Shown: positions 45,375-56,880 of the stretch, in pieces
How the letters are laid out: the number at the start of each line of letters is the position of its first letter
Numbering within the stretch: the first letter of the stretch is position 1
NCBI RefSeq assembly: GCF_022539505.1
Contig: NC_061512.1
Coordinates: forward strand, 148,597,962-148,661,961
Direction of reading: 5' to 3'
Source: Lolium rigidum
Taxonomy: Eukaryota; Streptophyta; Magnoliopsida; Poales; Poaceae
Length of the DNA: 64,000 nucleotides
Position numbers and translations under genes: made by a program
The notes under the pieces: model-generated
The model's database searches: none
Told to the model about the DNA's origin: nothing
Seen by the model: only the letters and a program-made list of their open reading frames with translations

Positions 45375-47937
45375 TCTTTACCTACTAATAAAGGAAGTAA
45401 GGTTTCTCCCCAGATTTTTCGTCCGTTTTCTTCTTACCCTCAGTTTTCGATGGAAATTACACATCCTGCCACCGCTTGAGTAGAAAACGGTTCGGCCGAC
45501 CCTCCAAACGAAGAAGAGGACAATCCATCGACAAATCCCCTCCTCTCTCTCCGCTCCGGCTGGACGGGACAAGCGGGAAGGCGGAGGAGACAACCTTAAT
45601 TGGGAGCAGCGGGAGAGCAGCATGGGGAGAAGGCGAGAAGCCGGAGCATTCCCTTACCAAAATCGGAAGCAAGAGCGGCCTGCCGTCCACAAGGGTGTCG
45701 ACCATCGACACCAGCCTCTGTCGTCGACTGCCACGGTGAGGCATGATGGATGGCTTCTTCAAGATCTCTAGGCGGATGGAGATTTCTGGCTGTCGACTCC
45801 TGAGTGCAAAATCCTCTCGCAAAGGAGACTTCCGCTCGCTATTCCTTGTGTATCCGATGGGCGTTGACCAGAGCGGTGGGGAGTCAGATCGCTTGAGAGA
45901 GGTGGGGCCTGACGGGCGTCGATTGGACGGAGGTGCCACAGCCGGCCGCTTGGCCAGGTTCACCGGCCAGAGGGAAGGGGAGGAAGAGCATTGGTGAGCT
46001 GGAGCACCACCGATCTGGTCGGGGGCAGAGGAGAGGTCCCTCTCCTTGCCACTGCGACCTCGGCTAGGCTCCCAGCCGCGCCGTGGATGGCAGGAGAACG
46101 GTGGGAAGGTGATGAAGGGGATCCTGCCCATGCTTGGCCGGCCACGCGGAGGATGGGAGGATGCCGGTGGAAGGGGAATAAGGGGAGGGGAGGGCCGGCG
46201 GGGATGCCTGGGTCGGGGCAGCGAGGTCCAGGAAAGAGATGTAAAAGAGAGAGATGTGCCTGTGAGATTGCAAACCCGAGATGAGATTCAGCGACAAAGA
46301 TGTTTCGCTGCTGACCCCAGTTTTTGTGTGTGTGTTTGTGCGCTAAACTGCCGCTGATTGCTTTGGTGTTTGTGCTTCGCTCTGCTGAATGCTGATTGCT
46401 GGATATGTCCCTACTAAGTACTAATGCTGAGCGTGGTGTTGCAGCCTCTTTGCGCCTGCACATGCTGGAGACGCCAGTATGTATGTTCCTTGCTTCATAA
46501 TTTTCTACTCATCTTGGTATGAAGCATATCCAGAATGGATGCTGGAAACTGATTGCACACTATCTCTCCTTGTAAGATGATTTTTTCCTTCCAACGTTTT
46601 AATTTACAAATTAATTAGGTATGCGGCATCAACTTGAAATTCTGAATGTTTAGCATGTATATAAAACATTGACGAATGACACTGAGAAAATTGGATATTG
46701 TTTTTCTAGAAATATGGTTGACTTCAAGCTGGATCCTAGATATTGTGCAAACTATAGATGACAATACTTGATTTAGACAAAATATATATTTTCCTTTTAA
46801 TATTTAACATATTTTTCAATGCAAGATTTTTCTACTTCCCATTTTCACGGATCGGATAACTTCATTATTACAAAATTACATATCTGAGTGCTTCATGCTT
46901 CCGAATGCTCAACAAATGATAATGGCTTCATATATTATGTCATAATGAAAATTCAGAAAAAAATATGTCATAATGCTTCAGAAGATCATTCTAAAAAGAA
47001 AGCCGAACTTTGCTTCACTTTACCGAGTTAGTGATAATTTCTTCCCAATTATTGATCTGAATTGTATAACCAATTATTGTAGACCTTGATCGATATAATT
47101 AGCTAATTGGTACATTTTTTTGTAATTTGTTTTGCAATGTGTGACCACGAGGTAACAACTAAACAACTATGACGTTCACAAGGTCAAGGTCGGCGCGTAG
47201 GCGTCTTCTAGCGGCATGAAGAGTAGCTATGCGGAGTACGGGCACACTAGCTATATCCGATCACATACTTTATCAGATATGCATCACCAGCAGGGGCGGG
47301 CCCAGCTCAATTCAAGGGTATTCAGATGAATACCCATTATTTTTGACAAAATATTTCATATATATACTGTATGTATGAGGTACTTTAGGTATTTGGCTAT
47401 TTTTTTAGCGCATGTGCTTGATAATACGATACGTCTGCTCCTCATGCGCAGTACTGTGTATGGGACTCATGCGATCAAACCACGTCCCAGCGAACACCCA
47501 ATGGCCCATAGCCCAATGTGGCAACTCAACACCCGCAGGAATTAGCTCAACTACACAGGGGAAAAGGGGGTCACACACAGGGAAAACTCAAAAGAGCCAT
47601 CGATGCATAGCTAGCAACGCAGCCAGCTCCAATCTCGAGCCTGATTCTCGCCTAATCGCCTCTAAGTTTTCCGCGCTGAGAAAAAGAAGCCTCTAAATTA
47701 GCAGGTCTGTAGTACTGTAAGATAAAGAAGCCTCTCACAAATAATTACAAAATTATGTAGGACTTCATGTTTCGGATTTCTTAATCATATTTTGGCAAAC
47801 AAAGTTTGAATTTGAATACCCATTGTCAAAAACCTGCGCCCGCCCCTGATCACCAGTGGTGCAACCATGCCTAACAAGCAGGATATATACACATAGTTCT
47901 TTGATTTTCCGGTGCAACGCACGGGCATTTTTGCTAG
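45375..47937 (+). mobile_element. Non-autonomous Helitron, 2.56 kb
   Basis: Starts TCTTTACCTACTAATAAAGG at 45375 after a host A, a typical Helitron 5' TC end. It ends CTAG at 47934-47937 before a host T. The hairpin CCGGTGCAACGCACGGG (GTGC paired with GCAC plus an outer CC/GG) lies at 47909-47925, 8 nt upstream of CTAG. Insertion between A and T without duplication is the Helitron rule. No Rep/helicase is present. The interior has a GC-rich segment (45450-46450), possibly captured host DNA, with long frames on both strands but no recognised domain, and a nested hAT element. Confidence 0.7.
47291..47848. mobile_element. hAT non-autonomous element nested in the Helitron
   Basis: Terminal inverted repeats CAGGGGCGGGC (47291-47301) and GCCCGCCCCTG (47838-47848) match the classic CAGGGGCGG hAT terminus. 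The 8-bp duplication ATCACCAG is intact on both sides (47283-47290 and 47849-47856). Length is 558 bp. GAATACCCATT near both ends extends the homology in direct orientation. No transposase. Confidence 0.9.
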
Positions 47938-48003
47938 TATAAACAAAATACAGATTCTCTTGATGCACCGTGCCTCTTTTTAAGATTGTATCCTGTGCAT
48001 GTT

Positions 48004-50556
48004 TCAGTGTATGCCAAGAGCTTGCAATCTCCTAACCAAAGACAGAGCTGTCGCATTCTTCCGCTCCCACTCTACCCTGCTCTCCGTTCTCCGCTCGAAC
48101 TTCCGCAGCACCTCGTCGTTGCCGTCCAGAATGCTCACGATCTTCCTCATGCTCGGCCGCGCCGCCGGGTCCGACCGCGTGCACGCGATGCCGATCTTGG
48201 CCAACCTCACGAGCTCCTGCCGATCGAACATGTCGTCCAGCCGCCTGTCCGCGAGGGCCTCTACGTCACGGTCCTGCTCTTGGCAGAGCTGCACCTTCCT
48301 GACAAGGAGCACCTCCGGCGACCTCACGTCCACCGCCATCGCGCCCGTCACGATCTCGAGAACCACCACCCCGAAGCTGTACACGTCGGCCATGGTGGTG
48401 GCCTCGCCGGTCTCCATGTACTCCGGCGACATGTACCCGAAGATGCCCCGTGCCGCCCCTGAGCCGGTGGGCACAACCACGTGGTGGCTGTGCTCGTTTC
48501 GTGACAGGAACTCGGCGAGCGCGAAGCTGCCGAGCCGTGGGCTCCGGTCAGGGTCCAGGAACACCGCCGCCGACGTGATGTTGCGGTGGATGACCTGCTC
48601 GTCCCACTCCTCGTGCAGGTACAGCACGGCGGACGCGAGCGCCCTGACGATGCCGTACCGGTGGCGCCACGAGAGGGTCTCGGAATCGCTGTGCCGGACG
48701 AGGAGGTGGTTGCTCAGGAGGTTCCCCGGGGAGTGGTCGTAGACGACGAGCATCTCGCCGTGGTCCGTGCACCAGCCGCGCAGCTGCACCAGGTTCCGGT
48801 GCCGGAGCTTGGCCAGGTTGCAGAGCTCGTTCGCGAACCGTGTGCGCAGCGCCGGGCACGTCTTCATGCCGAGCCGCTTCACGAGAACGTGGATCCGGCC
48901 GCCGCGACCGTTGTCCAGGAACCCCTCGTAGCCCGTGCCGAAGTCCAGCTCCGCCACCACCTGCGACTCGGAGAAATCGTTGGTGATCGCCACGATCTCC
49001 TTGTACGATATCTCGCGCGGGGTATCCACGTTCGGGACGGCCACCACTGGCCGCGGCGACAACGATGATCGCTGGCTGGTTCCGCTCCGGTCTGGACCCG
49101 AGCCGCCGCCGGACAGCGTCTTATTGCCGTCTTCTGCGGTGAGGTAGATGGTGGTTCCAGCCGCCGTGGCGTACACGGGCTTCATCGGCGAGGAGGCAGG
49201 GGAGGCTGTGCTGTTCGTGCCGGCGATGGTTGTGGACGTACCCGAGTCGTCGGAAGAGGATGAAGTGAGGGAGATGTACTTTGGATGAGCTACGAAGGAC
49301 GGAAGCGGGGGCAGGTCGCCGGAGGAGCTGCCGGAGATGTTCTCCACCACCCACTTCATGGTCGGACGAGACCTCGGGTCATGCATGGAGCAGAGGAGGC
49401 CGAGGTGGATGAACCGGACCATGTCTAACATGCCGCCTTGCGGCAGCTTACGGTCGCCAGCGTTTAGGAGTTTCCCGTCGTCGGAGAGGCGCCGCACCCA
49501 GTCCAGCATGAAGATTTGCTCGTCGGGGTACGCCAGGTCGACCGCCCGGCGTCCGGTGGCCACCTCGAGCAGCACGATCCCGAAGCTGAACACGTCGGAC
49601 TTGGCCGTCGCCCCGCCCCTGGGCTGGAAGCTCTCCGGCGGGAGGTACCCGATGGTGCCGCCGATCCTGCTGGTGTCGATGAGCCGGAACTGGTAGTTGG
49701 CCGACGAGGAGAAGGAGGACGTGGAGCGCACGGAAGGCGTCGACGGCAGCAGCTCGATCTTTTTGGTCGATGGTGGGGCGTCCTCGACGGCGTGCTCGAG
49801 CCAGCGCGCGAGGCCGAAGTCCCCGAGGCGCGCGTTGTACTCGGAGTCGAGCATGACGTTGCTGGTCTTGACGTCGCGGTGGATGATCTGCGTGTCGAGC
49901 TGCTCGTGCAGGTAGAGCAGCGCGGCGGCGAGCCCCGCGACGATGCGGCGTCGGCGGTCCCAGCCGAGCGGCGCCGCGGGCGCCGACGCCGGTGAGAAGA
50001 GGAGGCGGTCGAGGCTGCGGTTGGGCATGTAGTCGTAGACGAGCAGCAGCTCCTCGCCGTCCCGCACGCACCAGCCGCGGAGGCGCACGAGGTTGCGGTG
50101 GCGCAGGCGGGCCACGGCGGCCAGCTCGGCCAGGAAGGACTTGTCGAAGCGGTCGACGCCGACGCTGGCGACGCACTTGACGGCCACGGTGGTGCCGTCG
50201 CTGGGCAGCACGGCGCGGTAGACGCGCCCGAAGCCGCCGCTGCCGAGCACCTCGTCGGCGCTGAAGCCGCTGGTGCCGATGTAGAGCTCGGAGTAGCTGA
50301 ACACCCTGGGCCCCGCCGCGCCCTTGATCTTCCTCGCGCCGAGCTCGTACACGCCGTCCATGTCCTCGAAGCCGGTGGTTACTGAGCGGGAGTCGTGGCA
50401 GCCGCAGCCGCGGAGGCAGGACAGCGCGCGGCCGACCTTGCCCCGGACGTAAGATCCCAGCTTTTGCCGAGGATGACGTTGGACGTCGTCATGAGAAGCC
50501 ACGAGGAGCTCGTCCCCGTCCATGGGCAGCACGAAGCATAGCCGGCGAAGCGACAT
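48004..50556 (-). CDS. LECRKS2: Double-kinase protein, receptor-like protein kinase S.2 type
   Basis: An intact 850-codon single exon. It resembles plant 'receptor-like protein kinase S.2' proteins (Arabidopsis At2g32800 group), which carry two kinase domains in tandem and no lectin ectodomain; the length fits that family. Kinase 1 (about 95-405) has a glycine loop GSGGFG (105-110), Lys127 in VAVK, HRD at 226-228, DFG at 246-248 and GTIGYLPPE (300-308), with a ~50-residue Ser-rich insertion between DFG and GTIGY. It should be active. A Ser/Thr/Gly-rich linker spans about 408-500. Kinase 2 (about 527-815) keeps Lys560, but HRD is HRN (Asn659) and DFG is SFA (677-679), so it is predicted to be a pseudokinase. 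No signal peptide or transmembrane helix is visible; Cys47, Cys51 and Cys53 could be lipidated (inference). The start is the first ATG of the frame. Long frames on other strands here are shadows. Confidence 0.9.
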   Translation of the reverse strand: MSLRRLCFVLPMDGDELLVASHDDVQRHPRQKLGSYVRGKVGRALSCLRGCGCHDSRSVTTGFEDMDGVYELGARKIKGAAGPRVFSYSELYIGTSGFSADEVLGSGGFGRVYRAVLPSDGTTVAVKCVASVGVDRFDKSFLAELAAVARLRHRNLVRLRGWCVRDGEELLLVYDYMPNRSLDRLLFSPASAPAAPLGWDRRRRIVAGLAAALLYLHEQLDTQIIHRDVKTSNVMLDSEYNARLGDFGLARWLEHAVEDAPPSTKKIELLPSTPSVRSTSSFSSSANYQFRLIDTSRIGGTIGYLPPESFQPRGGATAKSDVFSFGIVLLEVATGRRAVDLAYPDEQIFMLDWVRRLSDDGKLLNAGDRKLPQGGMLDMVRFIHLGLLCSMHDPRSRPTMKWVVENISGSSSGDLPPLPSFVAHPKYISLTSSSSDDSGTSTTIAGTNSTASPASSPMKPVYATAAGTTIYLTAEDGNKTLSGGGSGPDRSGTSQRSSLSPRPVVAVPNVDTPREISYKEIVAITNDFSESQVVAELDFGTGYEGFLDNGRGGRIHVLVKRLGMKTCPALRTRFANELCNLAKLRHRNLVQLRGWCTDHGEMLVVYDHSPGNLLSNHLLVRHSDSETLSWRHRYGIVRALASAVLYLHEEWDEQVIHRNITSAAVFLDPDRSPRLGSFALAEFLSRNEHSHHVVVPTGSGAARGIFGYMSPEYMETGEATTMADVYSFGVVVLEIVTGAMAVDVRSPEVLLVRKVQLCQEQDRDVEALADRRLDDMFDRQELVRLAKIGIACTRSDPAARPSMRKIVSILDGNDEVLRKFERRTESRVEWERKNATALSLVRRLQALGIH

Positions 50557-50760
50557 GCTGCCGCTGCTGGTGGTGATCAGTTGGCGTCAAGGTGGAAGAT
50601 GCTAGGTAGGTGTCGGGGATGTTGTTAGCTGATGGATTGGCATAATTAGCAAGTGGTGGCCGCGCGCGTGGGGGAGTTTAAAGTTGGGGAGGGAGCTGAG
50701 CGGTGGAGGTCGGGATCAATGGGGGGAATGGGGCCGGAGTGCGCGCGTGGCGGTGGGGGG
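50557..50760 (-). promoter_or_regulatory. 5' leader and proximal promoter of the double-kinase gene
   Basis: The 200 bp upstream of the ATG (minus strand) include a pyrimidine-rich leader with ACCACCAGCAGC directly before the start and a weak TATA-like ACTTTAAAC about 120 bp upstream (near 50679-50687). Assignment is by position only. Confidence 0.3.
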
Positions 50761-52589
50761 CAGGGCAGGTAGGAGAAGATAGGAAGGCGACGCAAGATGA
50801 CAAGGAGTCGGATGGGTTTAGGCCGGCGATAGCCGATAGTGTGTGAAGGCGAAGCAGTTTGGCTAAGCTAACTAGCTAAGAATGGTGGCAAGCAGCTAGC
50901 AAGCTATAGCTCATGGTGCCATGGTGGGTGGCTCACTCGGTTGACTTGGATGGCTGCTGGAGATGGTGGGCACTCGATGAAAGCGAAGGGTTACGCACGA
51001 TTCAGGTGGAATTGGGCAGATAACAGATTTGTTTTCACCGTATTTTCGCATGGTTTTGGTGGAGGGATGCCGTCGGGTGATGTCACGGACCAAGGTGGGA
51101 GACAACACACGTCTCCTACGTTATGATCAAGCCCGTTTACTGGTTATTTGTGTTCACATGTGCAATTATTTACTCCCTCAATTCTAAATTAACGTCCAAG
51201 ATCAAGCTAACATCCTCCGTCAACTTCTCTAGATCTGCTCAAATTTATAGAAACATCTACACCGTCAAAAATATAGTACTCTCCCCCTTAAAGAGTTTGA
51301 AAATATATTTCACGAAGAATCTGATATAAGAATTTGGTGTTATATATAGTATAGGTGCTCATATGTTTTTCTATATATTAGCTCAAACTTAAATATGTCT
51401 GCCTTCTTAATTACTGATGGACAATGGGTAGGACACAACCATTCAGAGAGTAGGTTGATGTGCTGATGCATTTTGCGATGAACCCCTCTAGTGTCCGCAA
51501 TACGGGCATTGCAGGAAGATTGACCAATGGGGAAGGAAGAGTGGACAAACGATGACCTTGATTCCAACCAATGTGTTGGTCATCTTGCCCCCACTCGCTG
51601 CGGGGCGCTAGGTTCATGTTTTCCCTTTCATTTCACTATTTTGCCTGCGATTTTTCTTTGGTTGCTACAAGGAGAGTAGGCTTAGGGTCGAGGGGATATC
51701 ACCTCATGTTGACAACAGTGCGATCTAGAATAATACTAGTATAAGGTATTCCATTAGCATTCAATAGAGCCAAGTTGATGCTCAAAGTGTTTCCCAAAAA
51801 TAAAAGTTGACTCTGATAGTCACCGGAGCCTGCTAATTTTTCTTCCCCCCAAATACCTAGTACAAATGCAGACACATATACATGGGAACACATTCATGGA
51901 GCGTATACATAAGAATGAAAATGGTGTCGCGGAGCATCGAGATTGACTAACATGCTCCTTATTATCTCGGTGGAGTGAACTTATATGTAATCAAGACTTC
52001 CGATTCAAAGAACAAAAGTATGGCCCCTTTGGTTCAAAAACAATTCAGTCGGATTTTGGAGGACTGGAATCCTAAGGATTTCCTATTGCTTTTCCGATTT
52101 TGTAGAATTGGGTCTTATAAGAAATAAGAAATATAATTAAGAATTTATGTACACTGCAATCGTAGAAAAGTTTGCAGCCATTCAAGTCTCTTGGAAGGAA
52201 TAATTTTGTGTTCGTATGACCTAATCAAATAAAAAAAACTACTAGATTTCTAGTTGATGATGATATTGCAATCGTCCATTTTTCTTATTATTGCGTTATT
52301 CACCTACTACTCCCCTCCGAGGTCCAAGAGTAAAGCATACTTCTAGTTTTGTGCTAAATCAAATATTTAGAAATTTGATTTACTTTTTTAGAAAATAGTA
52401 GCAACAGTAATTGTCGTATTTTCCTACAAAGTTGCTCAAAAATTTAAATATTTAAGCTAGAAACATATTTATTTATGGACGTAGAAAGTAGTATAGATGA
52501 ATGCAATGCTCCCGTATTGTCATCCCATCACATGTCTTGAGAGGAATGATGATTCGGATATACAACAGGCTCCATTTATTGCATAATGT
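50761..52589. other. Intergenic with MITE fragments
   Basis: No supported gene. A segment starting TACTCCCTCAATTCTAAATT (about 51171) resembles a Stowaway left end without a matching right end. GGCCCCTTTGGTTCAAA at 52023 resembles a Tourist/Harbinger left end, again unpaired. The remainder is AT-rich. Confidence 0.45.
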
Positions 52590-52723
52590 CTCCATCTATA
52601 AATTGATGTTTAAGATTTGTTTAAATCTGGATGTATTACGCACATATCTAGACACTATTTACTGACTAGATTCATTCAAACTTAGACAAACTCCCGACAA
52701 GTTTAATGGGACCGAGGGTGTAC
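52590..52723. mobile_element. Stowaway-like MITE (Thalos-type), degraded
   Basis: Begins CTCCATCTATAAATTGATGT and ends TGGGACCGAGGGTGTA, the CTCC...GGAG-type termini of Stowaway MITEs. The internal AGATTTGTTTAAATCTGGATG and AGACACTAT segments resemble the widespread Thalos family (from memory). Both ends carry substitutions. Confidence 0.55.
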
Positions 52724-53054
52724 TAAAAACATGCAGTGTCAAAGCCTGTACTCAAAACTTTGAGACAACAACCTTTCTAAATTCTAATTAAGGGGAGTTG
52801 GTGTCCCAAAGTTTTCTTCTTCATCCGGAAAACATGAAGAAATCGGCGAGACCGGTTCAGGGTTTGCAGCGGGGGTAAACGGAGGAAAACTTATCTGAGA
52901 TTTCACACTCAAAACGGCCGCGATACAAAACTGCTTTTCCTCGTCTCCAGGCCATACGACATGGGCACCGACTGAATAATGGGCGTCCAGACTCGAGACG
53001 ATGGACCCGGTCATGGTCGCCGTGCAGCTACGTACGCCTGGCGTCCGCAAGCCG

Positions 53055-53193
53055 TATAAATAGTCCGCCGCCGTCATCGCCGACTCAACCCAACTTCTAC
53101 TTCATGGATTTGTTTGTTTGTTGTTGGCGTAACGCTTTCGTCCAATTTAAGGACCTAACATGCGCACTGACGCACAAACACATGAAGCAGTAG
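53055..53193 (+). promoter_or_regulatory. Orphan TATA promoter with a 29-codon ORF
   Basis: A consensus plant TATA box, TATAAATAG (53055-53063), in GC-rich context is followed 41 bp later by an ATG (53104) opening a 29-codon frame that stops at 53193. The region around 52960-53100 is more GC-rich and gene-promoter-like than its neighbours. The peptide, which includes a Cys-Cys-Trp, matches nothing I know. It may be the start of a gene whose remainder was lost, since the sequence beyond about 53200 no longer looks coding. Confidence 0.35.
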
Positions 53194-53932
53194 GCATTTT
53201 AAAATTTTCGTTGCTGTGCGTAATCGTCGCACCAATTCCTGGTTCCATTCCATGGTGGAGATCTATTGCTTCCTGTACTGGAAGGAGAGTTCTGGAGTAA
53301 CTTGACCGAAAAACGGGTTTCAACCGGAATAACAGAGCATGGTACGCCATACACACAAGCCTTAACCCAAACGAAGGTTGAAACTTCCATTCCAGGAAAA
53401 AAAATGTAATTCACACATGAAGTTCTCGCTCGAGTACACAACTTCCAACTAGTAATACTATTCGAATGCCTTGAAATATACGAAAAATCAACTACTAACT
53501 TCAGCAAAAGGGGGTTTCCATCTTCAAAGAGGCTGCTTTGGGCCTTCTGGAAATCCCAAATTTCAGGATGGCAAATTCGGGACAAAAAATTCCAGGTGCT
53601 TGAAAATGACACCTGAAAGTGCATCATAATATACGATTCCCGACAGTTCAGGTTTGGGATCGGGAATTCTTGAATATCCCGAAGTTAGATAGTGAACAGA
53701 AAAAATAATGACATCAAGAAGCAGTGTTTTAGCAGCGTCCGTCAATCGACACGACGGTCGCCGGAGGTGCAGCTTGCCGGTCTCCACAATAAGGTGAGGA
53801 GGACCGAGGCGGAGGCGTCCTGTTGAGCATGGAGGATGACGGGAAGGTGTCGATGAGGAGATGACAACAACGAGGGAGCTGAGCGAGCCAATTCGGCGGG
53901 AGAGCTGTGACTCTCACGCAAGGAGGCACCCA
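53194..53932. other. Unclassified sequence, no supported gene
   Basis: Contains AATTCGGGACAAAAAATTCC and GGGAATTCTTGAATATCCC motifs (53570-53690) and a GC-rich stretch at 53740-53930 with short frames on the minus strand. The last part may be continuous with 56779-56880 and 63712-64000 if the intervening LTR elements are removed. Confidence 0.4.
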
Positions 53933-56778
53933 TGTAACACCCCAACTATTGCGATCATGTTTAGTGTCTGGAATGCAAAACTCAGGAGGAACACAAACTT
54001 TTTCTAAAGATGAATTGCCTTGATCTGCTTGTAGATGATGTGTCTTGATCTGCTTATTGATGAATTGTCTTGATCTGCTGGTTTAAAAAATTCTTGAACA
54101 CCTCATCACATCAAGATCACTTCTTCTCCACCAAGTTTTGACTGATCCAAATTTGTGCTAAAGTCCAACCTTTACACCTCTGACTTAAATACCTCCACCT
54201 GTGGCAATGTCAATGCACCTACCTTGAGACCTTCCTTATGATGTTTTATAACTCAGAAAAATTCCAAATCAATTCTGATGGGTCACATATTTCAGTACCT
54301 ATCCAGTGGTATGTTTGTTACTAGTTTGATATGTTTTGATAATTGTGTGCCTTGAAAGTGGATTGTTTTAGTTGCTGCCTTGTTAAAATGTTTAAAAATA
54401 ATTAAAAGCTTATTTTTGAAAAATTCTAGTGGATGTGAGTTCTTCATGTTGTTAGCTTCAAGTAGATATTCTATTTGTATATTTGTGAGCCTCGGAAAGA
54501 TTTAGACCATTTAATTAGTTCCTAGGCCATTTCTGGTTTTAGAAAAATCATATCTTTTGTTTTAAAAACTCAATTTGGGTGAATCCAATTCCTGTAGTTT
54601 TATAAAACCAATCCCGACTCTCTGTGATTTTACAAAAAAAAAGCATTGTTCTAGAACAGTTTGTTATTTTGGTGTGTTTGTTTATTTTTCCCCTAGGAAA
54701 ATTGAGTTGTTTTTGTTTAAAATGTTTTGTAATGAACTTTGGCACCAGATCGACCCCTTCTGGTGGTTTCCAAAAGTCATTACCTACCAGTACTTGTGCG
54801 TATTATATCCTGGTGTGATGCAGAACCTTTTTAGCGATTAGATGTTATGTTAAGGCATTTTCCTGTGACGATAAAAATAGTCCTTTTATAAATAAAATGA
54901 CCATCTTGCCTTAGGTGTCATTTATTTAATGTGTTTAGCGCCTCTGATTGAGTGATTTGTTACTAGTCTTGTGTGTCTGGTTGATGCTATGACTATGTTT
55001 TGATTGTTCGTCTTTTATTTTACGACGTTAGAATGCGAGTACTATCGAAGAAGAAGGAGAGGATCTTGGTGAGGGTTTCAAAGAGGAAGGAAGAGCTGAT
55101 GGTTCATGAAGATGAAGTTCAGAGACAAATAGCCAACCAAGGCAAGCCACCTCTTGATGCTTACCTTATCCTAATTGTCTTTCTCTTGCATTGCTTACAA
55201 ATTTTATAAATTGCATGTCTTCTGTTTATTTATGTGAGTGGTCATGCCACTCGGAGCTTCAATATTTCCCCCTTACGGGTGCTGCCCCTCGTTGATACCT
55301 ACTTGATAATCCTGGTAGCGATATGGCGCTTAACACCTTATCCTCTCTTTGTCGCCGCTTTTCAAATAAATCTGGACTATAGGTTGGGAGCCCTTTGAAA
55401 AAGATGTTTTATGAAAAAGGTTTCAAGAAAGGAAGTTCTTCGAAAACCTTGGAATGGGGCAACCCTGCCCAAGTGTTAGTTTTTGAAAATAAAAGTGTTT
55501 GCAAAAGAAGTTTTGCTGGAGGTAAGTGGAAATAAAAATGGTTTTCGAAAAGCTTTGGTGACTGAGTACCTAACCGAACCTAGCCAGTGCAACCACACTA
55601 CCCCAAAGTGGGCATGGGGCTTAACCTGTAGTTTATTGAACCTGGTGCGGGACACCTCATAACTTCTATGAGGGTGCATCTAGTATGGCCCTTGAAGCCG
55701 GGTTGTGCTCGTGGGAGGAGCCAATACATCGTAGTTGTCTACGACCGGACGATACTGTGGGTCTTCCGACATGGTTCTGGGGACACGCTCAAGGGTGGAG
55801 GTGTGCTGCCAAAGTGCCGGGAAGAATAGCCAATAGGGAAGGACCCAAACCAGGGGATGTAGGCGAAAGGTTATGTTCGGGAGTTTGTCGTGGCATAGAT
55901 GATATGCATGGAGGAGACCCACACGATATATTCCTGGATAGTTGTGGGGAAAGTGTACAACCTCTGCAGAGTGTAAAACTATTCGAATAGCCTTGTCCGC
56001 GGTCATGGACGTGGGAAGGGCTGTTGCTTGGCATTGAAGGAGTTTTGGTTTATAAAAGTGTTTTTCAAAGGGTTTGGAAAAGAATACCGGTGGGACTGGT
56101 GGAAGTGTATCTGGGAGGTACGAAGGAATACCACTGGGACTGGTGGAATTGTACCTGGGAGGTACGGGAGAAAGTTGAAAATGTTTTGGTCATCCTGATG
56201 GATGGAAATGAATTTGGGTCACCATTACCTATTAGTCTTCGAAGGAAATTGTTTTCCAAAAGAGGTTTCAACAAAGATATACAGATGTCATAGTCCTGAG
56301 AGAAGATGTCTGTCATTCCTTGTAACCACAGCTAGTGCATGTTCCTTGCTACTGGCAAATATGCATATCCTTTATTTCTCTCTAAGGCAGTTTGCGAGTA
56401 CATTCAGAAGTACTCATTGGCATTATTGTCCTGGCTATTTACTTGGTCAGACTTTGAAGAGGAGTACCATGAAGAAGAAGAGTACGACATTGAAGACGCG
56501 AACTAGGACGCTCTCCCAGTTAGTTGCCTGTAGGGTTAAGGCGTGACTTGGGCTTGGGCCTCCACCGCTTTTGGATTCAAGTTGTTTCCGCTGCTTTTTG
56601 CTGAACTACCATCACTATGGCTTATGATGTAAGACTTCTGTAAGACTTTAAATTCGGTATTGTAATGGATGATGTATTATGGTATCAGTTCGGTTATGTA
56701 TTCACGATTGAATGATCTTGGGATTGTGAAATTGGATACATAACAAGAGTCTTGGACTGGTAAGTCCGGGGCCCCACA
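53933..56778. mobile_element. Probable solo LTR of a Gypsy-type element
   Basis: Starts TGTAACACCCCAAC and can be closed at GGGGCCCCACA (56778), about 2.85 kb with TG...CA ends. No primer-binding site follows and no clear polypurine tract precedes it, as expected for a solo LTR. Internal sequence is non-coding apart from one 69-codon frame (55000-55209) without a known domain. A direct repeat of GGGACTGGTGGAA(G/T)TGTA(T/C)CTGGGAGGTACG occurs at 56092 and 56136. The flanks show CACCC on both sides only with a one-base offset, so the target duplication is not proven. Confidence 0.5.
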
Positions 56779-56880
56779 CCCCCACTCCTCGTCCAGGTCG
56801 TGGCGGAACGATCCCCGCATGTACCAAACCAATCGGCCACAGTCCCATCGTGTTCCTCGATTCGTCTCGTTGTGGTGAGG
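56779..56880. other. Short flank between two LTR elements
   Basis: About 100 bp of non-coding sequence. Its last five bases, TGAGG, form the left target duplication of the next retrotransposon. Confidence 0.6.

Noticed and set aside
45457..46131. A 224-codon minus-strand frame in the Helitron
   Set aside because: No recognisable domain, high GC, and an overlapping frame is open on the plus strand. It may be captured DNA but is not supported as a gene.
48004..50385. Other open frames of 77-247 codons overlapping the kinase gene
   Set aside because: Shadows of the 850-codon frame caused by its high third-position GC.
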